NCBI RefSeq assembly: GCF_009664975.1
Contig: NZ_WJXB01000001.1
Span: forward strand, 682,001 to 746,000
From: Paenibacillus monticola
Lineage (GTDB): Bacteria; Bacillota; Bacilli; Paenibacillales; Paenibacillaceae
Reading direction: 5' to 3'
Length of the DNA: 64,000 nucleotides
Shown: positions 17,205-26,294 of the stretch, in pieces
Layout: each line of letters opens with the position of its first letter
How positions within the stretch are numbered: the stretch's first letter is position 1
Notes under the pieces: model-generated
Told to the model about the DNA's origin: nothing
Database searches by the model: none
Seen by the model: the letters and a program-made list of their open reading frames with translations, nothing else
Program-made: the position numbers and the translations under genes

Positions 17205-18359
17205 ATGTCACTTGAGCGTCTTCGTCAAATGCAGTTAAAGGGGGAACTTCGTATCGTGATAAGTCAATACCAGGAAAGCTTGCTTTTATCAGCAAGAACG
17301 TTTCACTCCGGTCCTATGGATTCTACATATGAGGATGTTCTGGAAAACCTTGATAGTGGAATTATGCTTTTTGATGAAGAAGGGGTTTTGAGTTTTGCCA
17401 ATAAACAAATGTACGCCATACTCGAATTGCAGCGTCACTCTATTTTAGGCTGCACTATGGTTCATCTGTTATCTCATATCCAGTTAAGCCGCTTCAAGAA
17501 GAAGCAATTGCTGCGCGGCTACCGGGATTTGGTTTGTAAGGTAAAGCCCAAATATGAATTTGTAGACGAATATGGGCGTTACTGGCGGGTCACTTTGAGT
17601 GCTGGCGAGCAAATGAAAGGCTATTCTTTGATTACAGTCAAAGAAATCTCTGATTACAAGCTTATCGAGCAAACGGCCTACCAGAATGATAGCTTGGCTA
17701 TGTTGGGCAAATTATCTGCCTCCATTGCTCATGAAATCCGTAATCCATTAACTGCAATTCGGGGATTTATTCAGTTACTCCGTCCACACCTGCAGCAATT
17801 GGGGAAAGAGGAGTATGCAAAGATTATTTTAGCGGAAATTGACCGTGCGAACGATATTATACATGAATTTCTAAATTCTTCTAAGCCCTCTGTTCCTCAG
17901 GTTGGAGCGATTCCAGTTTCGGCGCTGCTCAAGGAGATCGTTCTGCTCACAGAGAGCGAAGCTTTGATGAAGGGTTGCCAGATTAATCTGCATCCGCTTC
18001 AGAGCGAGATGATTATATCGGTAGATGTAAAGCAATTGAAGCAGGTAGTGCTTAATATGATTAGAAATGCAATGGAAGCGATTGCGGAGAAAGCTGATAA
18101 TGATATGGGGAAGATAGAGGTTGGGGCGCGGAGGGAAGGCGCAGAGGTTCGTATTTATATTTCTGACAATGGTAAAGGAATGGATGCCTGCACATTGGAC
18201 AGGTTATTTAATCCATTTTTTACGACGAAGGAGAATGGGACGGGACTGGGTCTGTCTGTGAGTGATCGAATCATCAAGGATCATGGTGGATGTATTTCTG
18301 TTAGCAGCAGGATTAATGAAGGCACACGTTTTGTAATTTCACTACCCCTTACACACTAA
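17205..18359 (+). CDS. cytosolic PAS-domain sensor histidine kinase, sporulation-kinase-like
   Basis: A 384-residue kinase without membrane spans. A helical N-terminus (1-40) leads to a PAS domain (about 45-150, NLDSGIMLFDEEGVLSFAN). HisKA follows with ASIAHEIRNPLTAIRGFIQLL (phospho-His near 180) and then HATPase_c with N-box NMIRNAMEAI, DNGKGM and GTGLGLSV. It resembles Bacillus KinA/KinE-type orphan kinases that feed the Spo0A phosphorelay; that role is inferred. No response regulator is adjacent. The start is uncertain, since no clear ribosome site precedes ATG 17205 or ATG 17229. Confidence 0.85.
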   Translation: MSLERLRQMQLKGELRIVISQYQESLLLSARTFHSGPMDSTYEDVLENLDSGIMLFDEEGVLSFANKQMYAILELQRHSILGCTMVHLLSHIQLSRFKKKQLLRGYRDLVCKVKPKYEFVDEYGRYWRVTLSAGEQMKGYSLITVKEISDYKLIEQTAYQNDSLAMLGKLSASIAHEIRNPLTAIRGFIQLLRPHLQQLGKEEYAKIILAEIDRANDIIHEFLNSSKPSVPQVGAIPVSALLKEIVLLTESEALMKGCQINLHPLQSEMIISVDVKQLKQVVLNMIRNAMEAIAEKADNDMGKIEVGARREGAEVRIYISDNGKGMDACTLDRLFNPFFTTKENGTGLGLSVSDRIIKDHGGCISVSSRINEGTRFVISLPLTH

Positions 18360-18397
18360 CAGATTGAACAATATCTTTAATAATAAATTCCTTTGAG

Positions 18398-18440
18398 AGG
18401 CTGATTCCTGTGGTGTAATACCGCTGCGGGAGATCAGCCT
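18398..18440 (+). terminator. weak hairpin after the kinase gene
   Basis: AGGCTGAT and ATCAGCCT flank a 27-base loop. No T-run follows, so termination is uncertain. Confidence 0.35.
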
Positions 18441-18498
18441 TAGCTATGTTACAATAAATATGAACTTAGCGTGTGACGACAAACGGAGGTAATGAAAA

Positions 18499-20010
18499 TT
18501 GAAGATTGATTATAGCAGTGGAGTAGCATTAGAAGCAATAAAAGCTGATGCTATAGTCCTAATTGTATCTGAATCGGAAGTTGAACAAGGGGGCTTATTT
18601 GCTCAGTGGAATGATAGAATTGCTGTGTTGGGTAAAACAGGGCTGTTTGGAGGCAAGTTAAATCAGACTTATGTCCTGCCTTTGGAGAATCAATATGATT
18701 TTCCCATCATCATACTATGCGGTTGTGGAGATGGGCTTCTAACTACTGATCAACTGCGTATACTGGCTGCGAATATTGCTCGTGCTGCACTCAGGTTGAA
18801 AGCAGAGAAAATTGTCTTTCAGTTACCTGGTGAGATTACGCTTCTTACTGAGGAGAAGGCCGTAGTTACAATCGCCTATGCGCTTACGGAAGGATTAAGA
18901 CTTGGAGCGTACCGCCGCAGACACTATAAGCAGGAGCAGACCTCTTATATGGGACTGGATTCCGTCACTTTTAATGTCGAACAGCAGACGGATGAGGCGG
19001 AGAGTGAGGACTGGGTTAACGGCATCCAGCGCGGTCAGGCCTTTGCTGAGGCGACTAATCTAGCGCGTGACTTGACCAACATCCCCGGCAATCTCCTGAC
19101 TCCCTCAGATCTTGCGATGGCGGCTATAGAGGTTGCAGAGCGCTATGGGATGCCAGCCGAGGTGCTGGATGAGCGTGAGATCGAGCAAAAAGGAATGGGG
19201 GGATTGACGGCAGTCGGCAAAGGCAGCGTTAATCCGCCGCGGATGATCGTTATTCGCTATCAGGGCAGAGAACAATGGGATCATGTTATAGGTCTGGTCG
19301 GCAAAGGGATCACCTTTGACACGGGTGGGATCTCATTAAAGAGAGCTCCTGGTATGGAAGAAATGATTAGCGATATGGGCGGTGCCGCAGCTGTACTTGG
19401 AGTTATGGAAGCCCTGGGCAGACTACGGCCGCAAATTAATGTTGTTATGGTTATTCCTTCTGCAGAAAACATGCCATCAGCGAATGCCTTTAAGCCTGGC
19501 GATATTATTACTACGCTTAGTGGGCGGACGATAGAAGTGTTGAATACAGATGCTGAAGGCCGAGTTGTATTAGGGGATGCGCTCACTTACGCACGGGAAT
19601 GGGGAGCCGAACGGATTATTGATCTGGCGACGCTGACCGGTGCTGTGCTTACTACGCTTGGAGATATAGCTACCGGTGCAGTAACTAATGACGAGGCATT
19701 TATGCAGGAATTAATGGCAGCCTCCAGAGATTCAGGGGAAAATATATGGCAGCTGCCTGTGTATCCAGAATTCCGTGAAATGATAAAAAGTGAGGTTGCC
19801 GATATTCGCAATGCGGCGGGGAGATATGGTGGGGCCAGTACTGCGGGCTTGTTTATTGGGGAGTTCGCTGAAGGGCTGCCGTGGATTCACCTGGATATTG
19901 CCGGAACGGCCTTCCTGTCTAAAGAGCGTGGAGTTAATCCCAAGGGTGCTACCGGTGTTATGGTTCGTACCCTGCTAGAATGGCTGCTAGGCCAAAACGA
20001 AGAGGAATAA
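18499..20010 (+). CDS. pepA: leucyl aminopeptidase (M17)
   Basis: A 503-residue two-metal cytosolic aminopeptidase. The C-terminal catalytic domain has KGITFDTGGISLK, SDMGGAA and the family signature NTDAEGR at residues 349-355, plus the ATLTGAV helix. The N-terminal macrodomain-like part covers about 1-170. The start is TTG 18499, eight bases after GGAGGT; an ATG at 18492 is out of frame and stops at once. It probably acts in peptide turnover. Confidence 0.94.
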   Translation: MKIDYSSGVALEAIKADAIVLIVSESEVEQGGLFAQWNDRIAVLGKTGLFGGKLNQTYVLPLENQYDFPIIILCGCGDGLLTTDQLRILAANIARAALRLKAEKIVFQLPGEITLLTEEKAVVTIAYALTEGLRLGAYRRRHYKQEQTSYMGLDSVTFNVEQQTDEAESEDWVNGIQRGQAFAEATNLARDLTNIPGNLLTPSDLAMAAIEVAERYGMPAEVLDEREIEQKGMGGLTAVGKGSVNPPRMIVIRYQGREQWDHVIGLVGKGITFDTGGISLKRAPGMEEMISDMGGAAAVLGVMEALGRLRPQINVVMVIPSAENMPSANAFKPGDIITTLSGRTIEVLNTDAEGRVVLGDALTYAREWGAERIIDLATLTGAVLTTLGDIATGAVTNDEAFMQELMAASRDSGENIWQLPVYPEFREMIKSEVADIRNAAGRYGGASTAGLFIGEFAEGLPWIHLDIAGTAFLSKERGVNPKGATGVMVRTLLEWLLGQNEEE

Positions 20011-20023
20011 TATTCTTGCATCA

Positions 20024-20073
20024 CAAAAACAGCACCAAGCTCCTGATACAGGTGAGCTTTGGTGCTGTTTTTA
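20024..20073. terminator. bidirectional terminator between pepA and the feo operon
   Basis: AAAAACAGCACCAAGCTC pairs with GAGCTTTGGTGCTGTTTTT with one bulge. T-run and A-run lie on opposite sides, so it serves convergent operons. Confidence 0.85.
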
Positions 20074-20094
20074 ATTAATGGTTGGATATATAAC

Positions 20095-20274
20095 TTAATG
20101 TTTGCTGTCTGCAGCTTTTCCACTGCAGGAAAAGGGAGAATCAAGAGATGCTGCCGAGCAAGTCTTCCCTTTGTCACAGCCTGCACAAGCGCCCTCTTTC
20201 CCCTTCTGAACATGGCGATAGATCATCCAACCTGAATATCCGAAGACAAGTGCTATAATCAGAACATTTATCAT
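20095..20274 (-). CDS. FeoB-associated Cys-rich membrane protein
   Basis: A 59-residue protein. One N-terminal membrane helix (MINVLIIALVFGYSGWMIY) precedes a basic stretch and a cysteine cluster CAGCDKGKTC, with a further Cys at position 50. Length, layout and position 50 bases after feoB match the small Cys-rich partner often encoded with FeoB in Firmicutes. It probably handles ferrous iron or its redox state at the transporter (inferred). The ribosome site is weak. Confidence 0.8.
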   Translation of the reverse strand: MINVLIIALVFGYSGWMIYRHVQKGKEGACAGCDKGKTCSAASLDSPFSCSGKAADSKH

Positions 20275-20324
20275 TGTTGTAACCCGCTTTCTTCAAGAAT
20301 ATATTCGAAAAGATGACGAAAGCA

Positions 20325-22337
20325 TTACGACCATCCCAATAATTTACCGCCTTGAAAAATAATCAGAGACACGCTATACGCCAGAACAACGGAGTAACCC
20401 ATGGAGAAAAAAGTCCATTTCCAGGATGCAGTTTCCTTCTTAATGACCCCTACAGTTGCCAGACAAGGAATATAAAGCAGAATAAAGGCCATGAAGCTGA
20501 TGGAACTTAGGGGTGTGAAGACTTGTGAAATCTGACTCTCAAGTCCTGCAGAATCCGGTGCATGATAGATGATATTCATGGTTGAGACTACAACTTCTTT
20601 AGCTAAAAATCCGGGAACCAGTGTGGAACCTGCCTGCCATGTTCCAAATCCAAGCGGCTCTAGCAACGGTGCAATCATACCGCCGAATTTGGCCAGAAAG
20701 CTATTATCCATGGCTACATCAAATCCACCAGGCCCAGCATAGGACATCAGCCAAATAATTACGGAACCTGCAAGAATAATCGTTCCGGCTTTGCGCAGGA
20801 ACCCTTTGCCTTTTTCCCAGGTGCTGCGCGAAAGTGTCTTAATTTGCGGCAAGCGATAAGGAGGCAGCTCAATAATGAAGATGGAGGATTCATTTTTGAA
20901 CAAATATTTGGAGAATACTTTACATAAGATCAGTGCGAATACAATTCCCATTACATACATGGATAATACTGCTGTTGCTTGCCGTTCCGGAAAGAATACT
21001 GCTGCGAACAACAGGTAGACGGGCAATCGTGCAGAACAAGACATCAACGGCATAAGGAGTGTAGTAAGCATCCGATCCTTGGGCTGTTCAATACTGCGTG
21101 CAGCCATAATTGCCGGTACGTTGCAGCCGAAACCAATAATGAAAGGAATGAACGCTTTTCCGTTAAGTCCCATTCGTTCCATGGTACTATCCATCAGCAG
21201 GCAGACCCGCGCCATATAACCGGAATCCTCAAGAAAGGAGATAATCAGGAACAAAATGAAGATTTGGGGAACAAAAACCAGTACGCCGCCAACACCACCG
21301 ATAATGCCATCCACAATCAAGGCGTGTGTAAAGTTAGAGGCCCCAAGGTACTGAAGCATAGAAACGGTTCCGTCACTGATGGGGCCGGATATTAATCCAT
21401 CCACAAGGTCCGATAAAGGTCCACCTACCCAGTCGAAGGTTGTCTTGAACAGCGCATACATAAAGACGATGAACAGAGGCAATCCCAAAAAGCGGTGAGT
21501 CAGCAGGGAATCCAGTCTTTCAGTCAGGTTATGTGGTTTCTGAGCTGTAGTATCAAGTGCTGCATCGCATAAAGAACGGATATAATCCATGCGGGTTGAA
21601 CGAATCCATTGGGGAAGCGTTAATGCAAGCTTTTTGATTTGCAATTCGCTCTGACAGGCAGCACAGATGGTCAGTAATCGAGAGGTATCCACACGTGTCT
21701 TTAGAAACTGGAGAATGACCGGATTCTGCTCCAACAGCTGAAGAGCAACCCATCGGAGAGTAGGTAAACCCGGGGTATGCTGCAATTCTTTTATAATAGA
21801 GGAGATGGCCTCTTCAACAACTTCACCATAAAATAATTTGAAAGTTACAGGCGGAATAGCTGAGGATTTCTCCAGAATGCTAAGTACTTGTCCAGTGCCT
21901 TTGCCGGTTCTTGCTACAAGCGGGAGGACGGTAATGCCAAGATGTGCCTGCAGGATTTCGGCATTGACATGAATTCCGCGCGCTTTGGCGACGTCGATCA
22001 TATTCAGCCCCAATAGAGTCGGTTTGCCATATTCCAATAATTGAAGCGTGAGCAGCAGGTTTCGTTCCAACTGTGACGCATCCACGATATTGATGAGTGC
22101 TTCGGGTGATTCTTCAATCAGATATTGAGCAGCAACGCCCTCATCGCGTGATAATGGGTGAAGGGAGTAGATACCTGGCAAATCGATCAGCTTGCCAGCC
22201 CCGTTCTTTAGGCTACCGACCTTCTTCTCGACGGTTACACCAGCCCAGTTCCCTACATATTCGTAGGATGAGGTTAACGTATTAAAAAGAGAAGTCTTAC
22301 CTGTGTTCGGGTTACCTACCAGTGCTATAGAACTCAA
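20325..22337 (-). CDS. feoB: ferrous iron transporter B
   Basis: A 670-residue transporter. The N-terminal G protein domain has G1 GNPNTGKTS near residue 8, G3 DLPGIYSL and G4 NMID. A helical regulatory region follows, then a polytopic membrane domain (from about 290) with two gate motifs, including IGFGCNVPA. It imports Fe(II). The start overlaps the feoA stop by four bases, so the genes are translationally coupled. Regulation is probably by Fur through the box upstream of feoA. Confidence 0.96.
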   Translation of the reverse strand: MSSIALVGNPNTGKTSLFNTLTSSYEYVGNWAGVTVEKKVGSLKNGAGKLIDLPGIYSLHPLSRDEGVAAQYLIEESPEALINIVDASQLERNLLLTLQLLEYGKPTLLGLNMIDVAKARGIHVNAEILQAHLGITVLPLVARTGKGTGQVLSILEKSSAIPPVTFKLFYGEVVEEAISSIIKELQHTPGLPTLRWVALQLLEQNPVILQFLKTRVDTSRLLTICAACQSELQIKKLALTLPQWIRSTRMDYIRSLCDAALDTTAQKPHNLTERLDSLLTHRFLGLPLFIVFMYALFKTTFDWVGGPLSDLVDGLISGPISDGTVSMLQYLGASNFTHALIVDGIIGGVGGVLVFVPQIFILFLIISFLEDSGYMARVCLLMDSTMERMGLNGKAFIPFIIGFGCNVPAIMAARSIEQPKDRMLTTLLMPLMSCSARLPVYLLFAAVFFPERQATAVLSMYVMGIVFALILCKVFSKYLFKNESSIFIIELPPYRLPQIKTLSRSTWEKGKGFLRKAGTIILAGSVIIWLMSYAGPGGFDVAMDNSFLAKFGGMIAPLLEPLGFGTWQAGSTLVPGFLAKEVVVSTMNIIYHAPDSAGLESQISQVFTPLSSISFMAFILLYIPCLATVGVIKKETASWKWTFFSMGYSVVLAYSVSLIIFQGGKLLGWS

Positions 22338-22576
22338 GATACATTCACCTCAATCATGGAAGCTTCCTTCCGGCGGATGGCGAACAATTGGCCGTTACAT
22401 TCCAGCGTAATAGGTCCGAGAAAAGGTCCCTTTCCTTTAAGGCGGATGATAACGCCTTCCGCCACTCCGAGATCAGCCAGTCGGCGTTGTAAGATGGGGT
22501 TCATTCCTTCAATTCTATGGATGGAACCAGTAGAACCCGGCTGTAAACGCAGCAACGAGCAGGAAGTAGAAGCCAT
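22334..22576 (-). CDS. feoA: ferrous iron transport protein A
   Basis: An 80-residue SH3-like protein that partners FeoB (LADLGVAEGVIIRLKGKGPF, ITLECNGQLFAIRRKEA). ATG 22576 is chosen because GGAGGGAT precedes it by five bases; an in-frame upstream start would run across the Fur box and add 20 unusual residues. Confidence 0.92.
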   Translation of the reverse strand: MASTSCSLLRLQPGSTGSIHRIEGMNPILQRRLADLGVAEGVIIRLKGKGPFLGPITLECNGQLFAIRRKEASMIEVNVS

Positions 22577-22598
22577 TTTTATCCCTCCGACAAGAGAC

Positions 22599-22613
22599 TG
22601 ATAATCAATCTCA
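22599..22613. promoter_or_regulatory. Fur box upstream of feoA
   Basis: TGATAATCAATCTCA matches the 7-1-7 Fur consensus (TGATAATNATTATCA) at 12 of 14 defined positions. It lies 23 bases before the feoA ATG, where binding would block transcription or initiation. Iron-dependent repression is inferred. Confidence 0.65.
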
Positions 22614-22714
22614 ATTGTTTTCTTGTACTGTAGCATGACAATTGAATAATGGCAGTGATATTTGTCATTGCGGCGTTACACTGGAAACGGTTATAGAGAA
22701 TGCATCGATTATTC

Positions 22715-22744
22715 TTTACATTGTATTCATCCTTAAAGTATGAT
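22715..22744 (+). promoter_or_regulatory. possible promoter of the aldolase gene
   Basis: TTTACA (22715-22720), an 18-base spacer and TATGAT (22739-22744), about 76 bases before the start codon. A weak match. Confidence 0.3.
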
Positions 22745-22820
22745 TAAGCGATAATAATTGCATAGTAAAGCTTAAGATCAAGGGAATTATGATTGCTTAC
22801 AGTTGAAGGGAGAACAAATT

Positions 22821-23783
22821 GTGAAGACGAATCAGAGCAAAATTGTTGACTGCACCATCCGTGATGGAGGTCTAGTGAACAACTGGGATTTCAGCGTCGA
22901 GTTTGTACAAAATTTGTATGCTGGTTTAAATGAAGCTCGTGTTGATTATATGGAAATTGGTTATAAGAATTCACCGAAGCTGCTTAAAGGCGCTGAAGGT
23001 GCCGGACCTTGGCGATTCCTTAACGATGATTTCCTGCGCAAAGTAATTCCGCAAAAAGGCCATACTAAGCTTTCCGCTTTGGTGGATATCGGCCGCGTGG
23101 ATGAGGCTGATATTCTACCACGGAGTGAAAGTATGCTGGATTTGATTCGTGTAGCCTGCTACAGCAAGGACGTGGACAAAGCTCTGCAGCTTGTGCAAAC
23201 CTTTCATGATTTAGGTTATGAGACGACCATCAATATTATGGCACTGTCGAATGTAATGGATAACGAACTACTAGAAGCCTTCGAACAGATCCGCGAGAGT
23301 GTTGTTGATGTTGTATATATAGTAGATTCTTATGGTAGCTTGGATCATAACGATATCACTTATCTGGTTGAAAAGTTCAAAACGCATTTACCTAACAAAC
23401 GCCTGGGAGTACATACCCATAACAATTTGCAATTGGCTTTCTCCAATACACTTATTGCTGCCGAGAAAGGTGTGGAATTATTGGATGCTTCCTGTTATGG
23501 CATGGGGCGTGCGGCTGGGAATTGTCCTACTGAACTGCTTGTTACACATCTGAAAAACACACAATACAACCTTCGTCCTGTGCTGGATGTCGTTGAACGC
23601 CTAATGACCCCTTTGCGGGAGAAGGAAGAGTGGGGCTATATCATTCCTTATATGATCACAGGTACGCTGGATGAGCATCCACGTTCTGCTATGGCCCTCC
23701 GTTCATCGGAAGATAAGGATAAAGCTGTTGATTTCTATGATTTGCTTACAACGCCCGAGGTTACTTTTGGCGAGAATAAATAG
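22821..23783 (+). CDS. HMGL-like aldolase of the DRE-TIM family
   Basis: A 320-residue TIM-barrel lyase. The DRE-type motif is modified to CTIRDGGLVNNWDF. The metal-binding HTHNN motif (GVHTHNNLQLAFSN), the DASCYGMGRAAGN loop and a C-terminal helical part follow. It resembles 4-hydroxy-2-oxovalerate aldolase relatives often found in polysaccharide or secondary-metabolite loci; the substrate is unknown. GTG 22821 is chosen since AAGGGAGA precedes it. No pathway neighbours are visible. Confidence 0.82.
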   Translation: MKTNQSKIVDCTIRDGGLVNNWDFSVEFVQNLYAGLNEARVDYMEIGYKNSPKLLKGAEGAGPWRFLNDDFLRKVIPQKGHTKLSALVDIGRVDEADILPRSESMLDLIRVACYSKDVDKALQLVQTFHDLGYETTINIMALSNVMDNELLEAFEQIRESVVDVVYIVDSYGSLDHNDITYLVEKFKTHLPNKRLGVHTHNNLQLAFSNTLIAAEKGVELLDASCYGMGRAAGNCPTELLVTHLKNTQYNLRPVLDVVERLMTPLREKEEWGYIIPYMITGTLDEHPRSAMALRSSEDKDKAVDFYDLLTTPEVTFGENK

Positions 23784-23792
23784 TTTTTTTTC

Positions 23793-23834
23793 AGAAGCAC
23801 TGATCTCTGATTAATGGAGCAGTGCTTTCTTTTA
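23793..23834 (+). terminator. terminator after the aldolase gene
   Basis: AAGCACTG (23795-23802) and CAGTGCTT (23820-23827) form the stem, followed by TCTTTTAT. Confidence 0.75.
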
Positions 23835-23944
23835 TATTGTAGGGGAAAACTGTAACTTTAGTGACCCATTCAGCCGATATTTATACATAGGACATAAATA
23901 TATCCAATATTATGATAGATATCATTTTCAGACGCGAGGGACTT

Positions 23945-26077
23945 ATGAGACAAGAAGAGAAAAGAACAATTCGAACGGCTATTCTAGGGGCTATATTGTT
24001 CCTTCTAATTCAGATTTTCCATACACCACTAGAACGAATTGATGACTGGGATCTGATTTCAGCATTATACCTCATTGCCGGATGCTGCAATATTGCGTTT
24101 GGTTTTGCAATTTTTGCGCAAGGTTGGCTATTTTTCTCCGATCGGTTATCCAGAGCAAGGTTATATGCCTCAGCGCTTTTTTTAGGGGTATGTATATTTG
24201 ATTTCTTGCATACGCTCAGTTTTGTAGGAATTCCATGGATATCTTCATTTGTCAGCCCGGAGGAATCGCTTTGGCTGCTTGCGCTCTCACGTCTCTCTAG
24301 TGGACTAGGTATTCTGTTTATTTTTAGTAGAGTGGACAAGCCGGTATCTATCTCTGAAAAGGGAAAGGTATTTAGAATTGCCCTGCTATTGATTGTGGTC
24401 TCTTTGGTTATATTCCTATTCGGCCACTCGATTATTCCGCAACTGCTTAGCCAAGAGTGGATGGATTCTTTGAAGCGGCTGGTTGATATGGCAGTGCTCT
24501 TTATTTATCTGATAGGTGTTGCAGTCATAGTTTATCCAGGCAAAGTTGAAAAGTCAGCCTCGATGTTGATTATTATCCGTTCACTTATCTTTTTCGCTCT
24601 GGGCCAAGCTTTCTTTATGAACCCTTTGAGCGTTGGCGATGTGGACCCGCTCTTTGGCATGGTATGCAGCGGAGTTGCCTATTACTTGCTGCTTACCGGA
24701 GTATACCGATTGACGATCGAAGAACCTTTTCATGAGAAGCAGCAGGTTGAAGACCGGATGAATTACTTGGCTTATCATGATGATTTAACGGGACTGCCGA
24801 ACAGACGCAACCTGATGCACCGTGTAGAAGAAATGATTATGACTGCGGTTGGAGAGAAAGATAGTAACCAAGGCTTCTCAGCGCTGGTCATTATGAACAT
24901 CAATCATTTTAAGAATATTAATGATTCTCTCGGACATTATGCCGGGGATCATTTGTTGCAAAAGGTATCACAGCGGATCGCTATTGAGGCCAGAGATAAT
25001 GAAGAGTTGTTTAGTATGGGAGCGGATGAATTTGCCTTCCTGATGCTGGAGAGAGCCAGTCTTGAGGGTTGCATGATACGGGCTTCAGAGCTGTTGCAGC
25101 TGTTCGAAATACCCGTTGGTCTGGAATCAGGAGAATATCACATTTCACTAAGTTTGGGCATGAGCATCTACCCAGAGGACGGGGATACTGCTGAACAGCT
25201 CATTCAGAATGCGGATACTGCTGTTCATAATGCTAAAGATCAGGGTGTTGAAATTCGTCGCTATATGCCAGCTATGCAGATGAAAGCGAAGGAAAGACTG
25301 AAGCTGGAAAATGACTTGCGGCGGGCACTTGAACGCAAGGAGTTCTATCTAGTCTATCAACCGCAGGTGAATCTGGAGACGGAAGAAATTGTAGGGATGG
25401 AGGCATTGCTGCGCTGGAATCATCCCAAGAGTGGTCTCATCTCGCCAGTGGATTTCATTCCAATCGCCGAGGAGAGCGGGCTAATTGTCCCCATTGGGGA
25501 GTGGGTTCTGAAAACAGCTTGCCTACAAAATAAACTATGGCAGTTAGCAGGATATCGACCGTTGTGCATCTCTATCAACCTGTCGATGCGCCAGTTTCTG
25601 CAGCCGAATCTGGCTGGTAAGATTGGAATGATTCTGAAAGACATTGGCTTAGATCCTTGTTATGTCGATCTGGAAATTACGGAAAGTATGACATTGGATA
25701 AAGAGACAGCCTTTGAACAGCTGAAACGACTAAAAGAGCTTGGTGTATTTATAAGTATAGATGATTTCGGCACGGGCTATAGCTCCCTGCATTATTTAAA
25801 GAATATGCCGATTGATCGGCTGAAAATTGATCGTTCCTTCGTCTCAGACGTGATGAATGACACTAATAATGCAGCGATTGTGTCTACCATAACTTCGATG
25901 GCGCATCACCTCAAACTGAAGGTCACGGCCGAAGGCGTTGAGAACAAGGAGCAGTTGCAGTTCTTGCGGCAGCAGCACTGCCACGATGCTCAAGGATTTC
26001 TATTTAGTAAGCCGATAAGAGCTGAAGAATTTGAAATATTTTTTCTGAAACAACCTTTACTAGGCATGCCTTCCTGA
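23945..26077 (+). CDS. membrane cyclic-di-GMP protein with GGDEF and EAL domains
   Basis: A 710-residue protein. The N-terminal membrane sensor has about seven helices (residues 10-265, MASE3-like). The GGDEF domain (about 270-430) has its signature changed to GADEF (SMGADEFAFLM). The EAL domain (about 440-690) has EALLRW, NLSMRQF, EITES, IDDFGTGYSSL, KIDRSFV and TAEGVE. The intact EAL residues indicate c-di-GMP phosphodiesterase activity, while the altered GGDEF motif suggests weak or no cyclase activity. ATG 23945 follows GCGAGGGA; an in-frame ATG at 23912 lacks a ribosome site. Confidence 0.9.
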   Translation: MRQEEKRTIRTAILGAILFLLIQIFHTPLERIDDWDLISALYLIAGCCNIAFGFAIFAQGWLFFSDRLSRARLYASALFLGVCIFDFLHTLSFVGIPWISSFVSPEESLWLLALSRLSSGLGILFIFSRVDKPVSISEKGKVFRIALLLIVVSLVIFLFGHSIIPQLLSQEWMDSLKRLVDMAVLFIYLIGVAVIVYPGKVEKSASMLIIIRSLIFFALGQAFFMNPLSVGDVDPLFGMVCSGVAYYLLLTGVYRLTIEEPFHEKQQVEDRMNYLAYHDDLTGLPNRRNLMHRVEEMIMTAVGEKDSNQGFSALVIMNINHFKNINDSLGHYAGDHLLQKVSQRIAIEARDNEELFSMGADEFAFLMLERASLEGCMIRASELLQLFEIPVGLESGEYHISLSLGMSIYPEDGDTAEQLIQNADTAVHNAKDQGVEIRRYMPAMQMKAKERLKLENDLRRALERKEFYLVYQPQVNLETEEIVGMEALLRWNHPKSGLISPVDFIPIAEESGLIVPIGEWVLKTACLQNKLWQLAGYRPLCISINLSMRQFLQPNLAGKIGMILKDIGLDPCYVDLEITESMTLDKETAFEQLKRLKELGVFISIDDFGTGYSSLHYLKNMPIDRLKIDRSFVSDVMNDTNNAAIVSTITSMAHHLKLKVTAEGVENKEQLQFLRQQHCHDAQGFLFSKPIRAEEFEIFFLKQPLLGMPS

Positions 26078-26139
26078 GCGCAAAAAGTTGCATTTTATAC
26101 CCAGTGGTGCTACAATATTTTTTGTCTTCACTTTGAGTT

Positions 26140-26210
26140 GCGGGTGTAGTTCAATGGTAGAACTTCAGCCTTCCAAGCTGATAGCGTGGGTTCGATTCCC
26201 ATCACCCGCT
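26140..26210 (+). tRNA. tRNA-Gly (anticodon TCC)
   Basis: A 71-base cloverleaf. The acceptor GCGGGTG pairs with CACCCGC, the anticodon loop is CTTCCAA and the T-arm is GTGGGTTCGATTCCCAT. CCA is not encoded. The adjacent integrase indicates that its 3' half is the phage attachment site. Confidence 0.95.
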
Positions 26211-26211
26211 T
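26190..26211. other. inferred prophage left attachment site (attL) in tRNA-Gly 3' end
   Basis: The tyrosine integrase gene lies directly downstream of the tRNA and points away from the phage interior, the usual arrangement for integration into a tRNA 3' end. The exact core cannot be set because attR lies outside the window. Confidence 0.5.
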
Positions 26212-26230
26212 TGTCCGAAATTTTTACCTA

Positions 26231-26256
26231 AGCCCTTGCGCCACAAGGGTTTTTTC
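26231..26256 (+). terminator. terminator of tRNA-Gly
   Basis: CCCTTG and CAAGGG enclose a 5-base loop, followed by TTTTTTC. Confidence 0.8.
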
Positions 26257-26294
26257 TTTGCGCATTTTTCGACAAACCGTTGACTACTTTTTGC

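Noticed and set aside
17065..17295. Minus-strand 76-codon frame before the PAS kinase gene
   Set aside because: It has no ribosome site, overlaps the kinase N-terminus on the other strand, and has no recognisable family.
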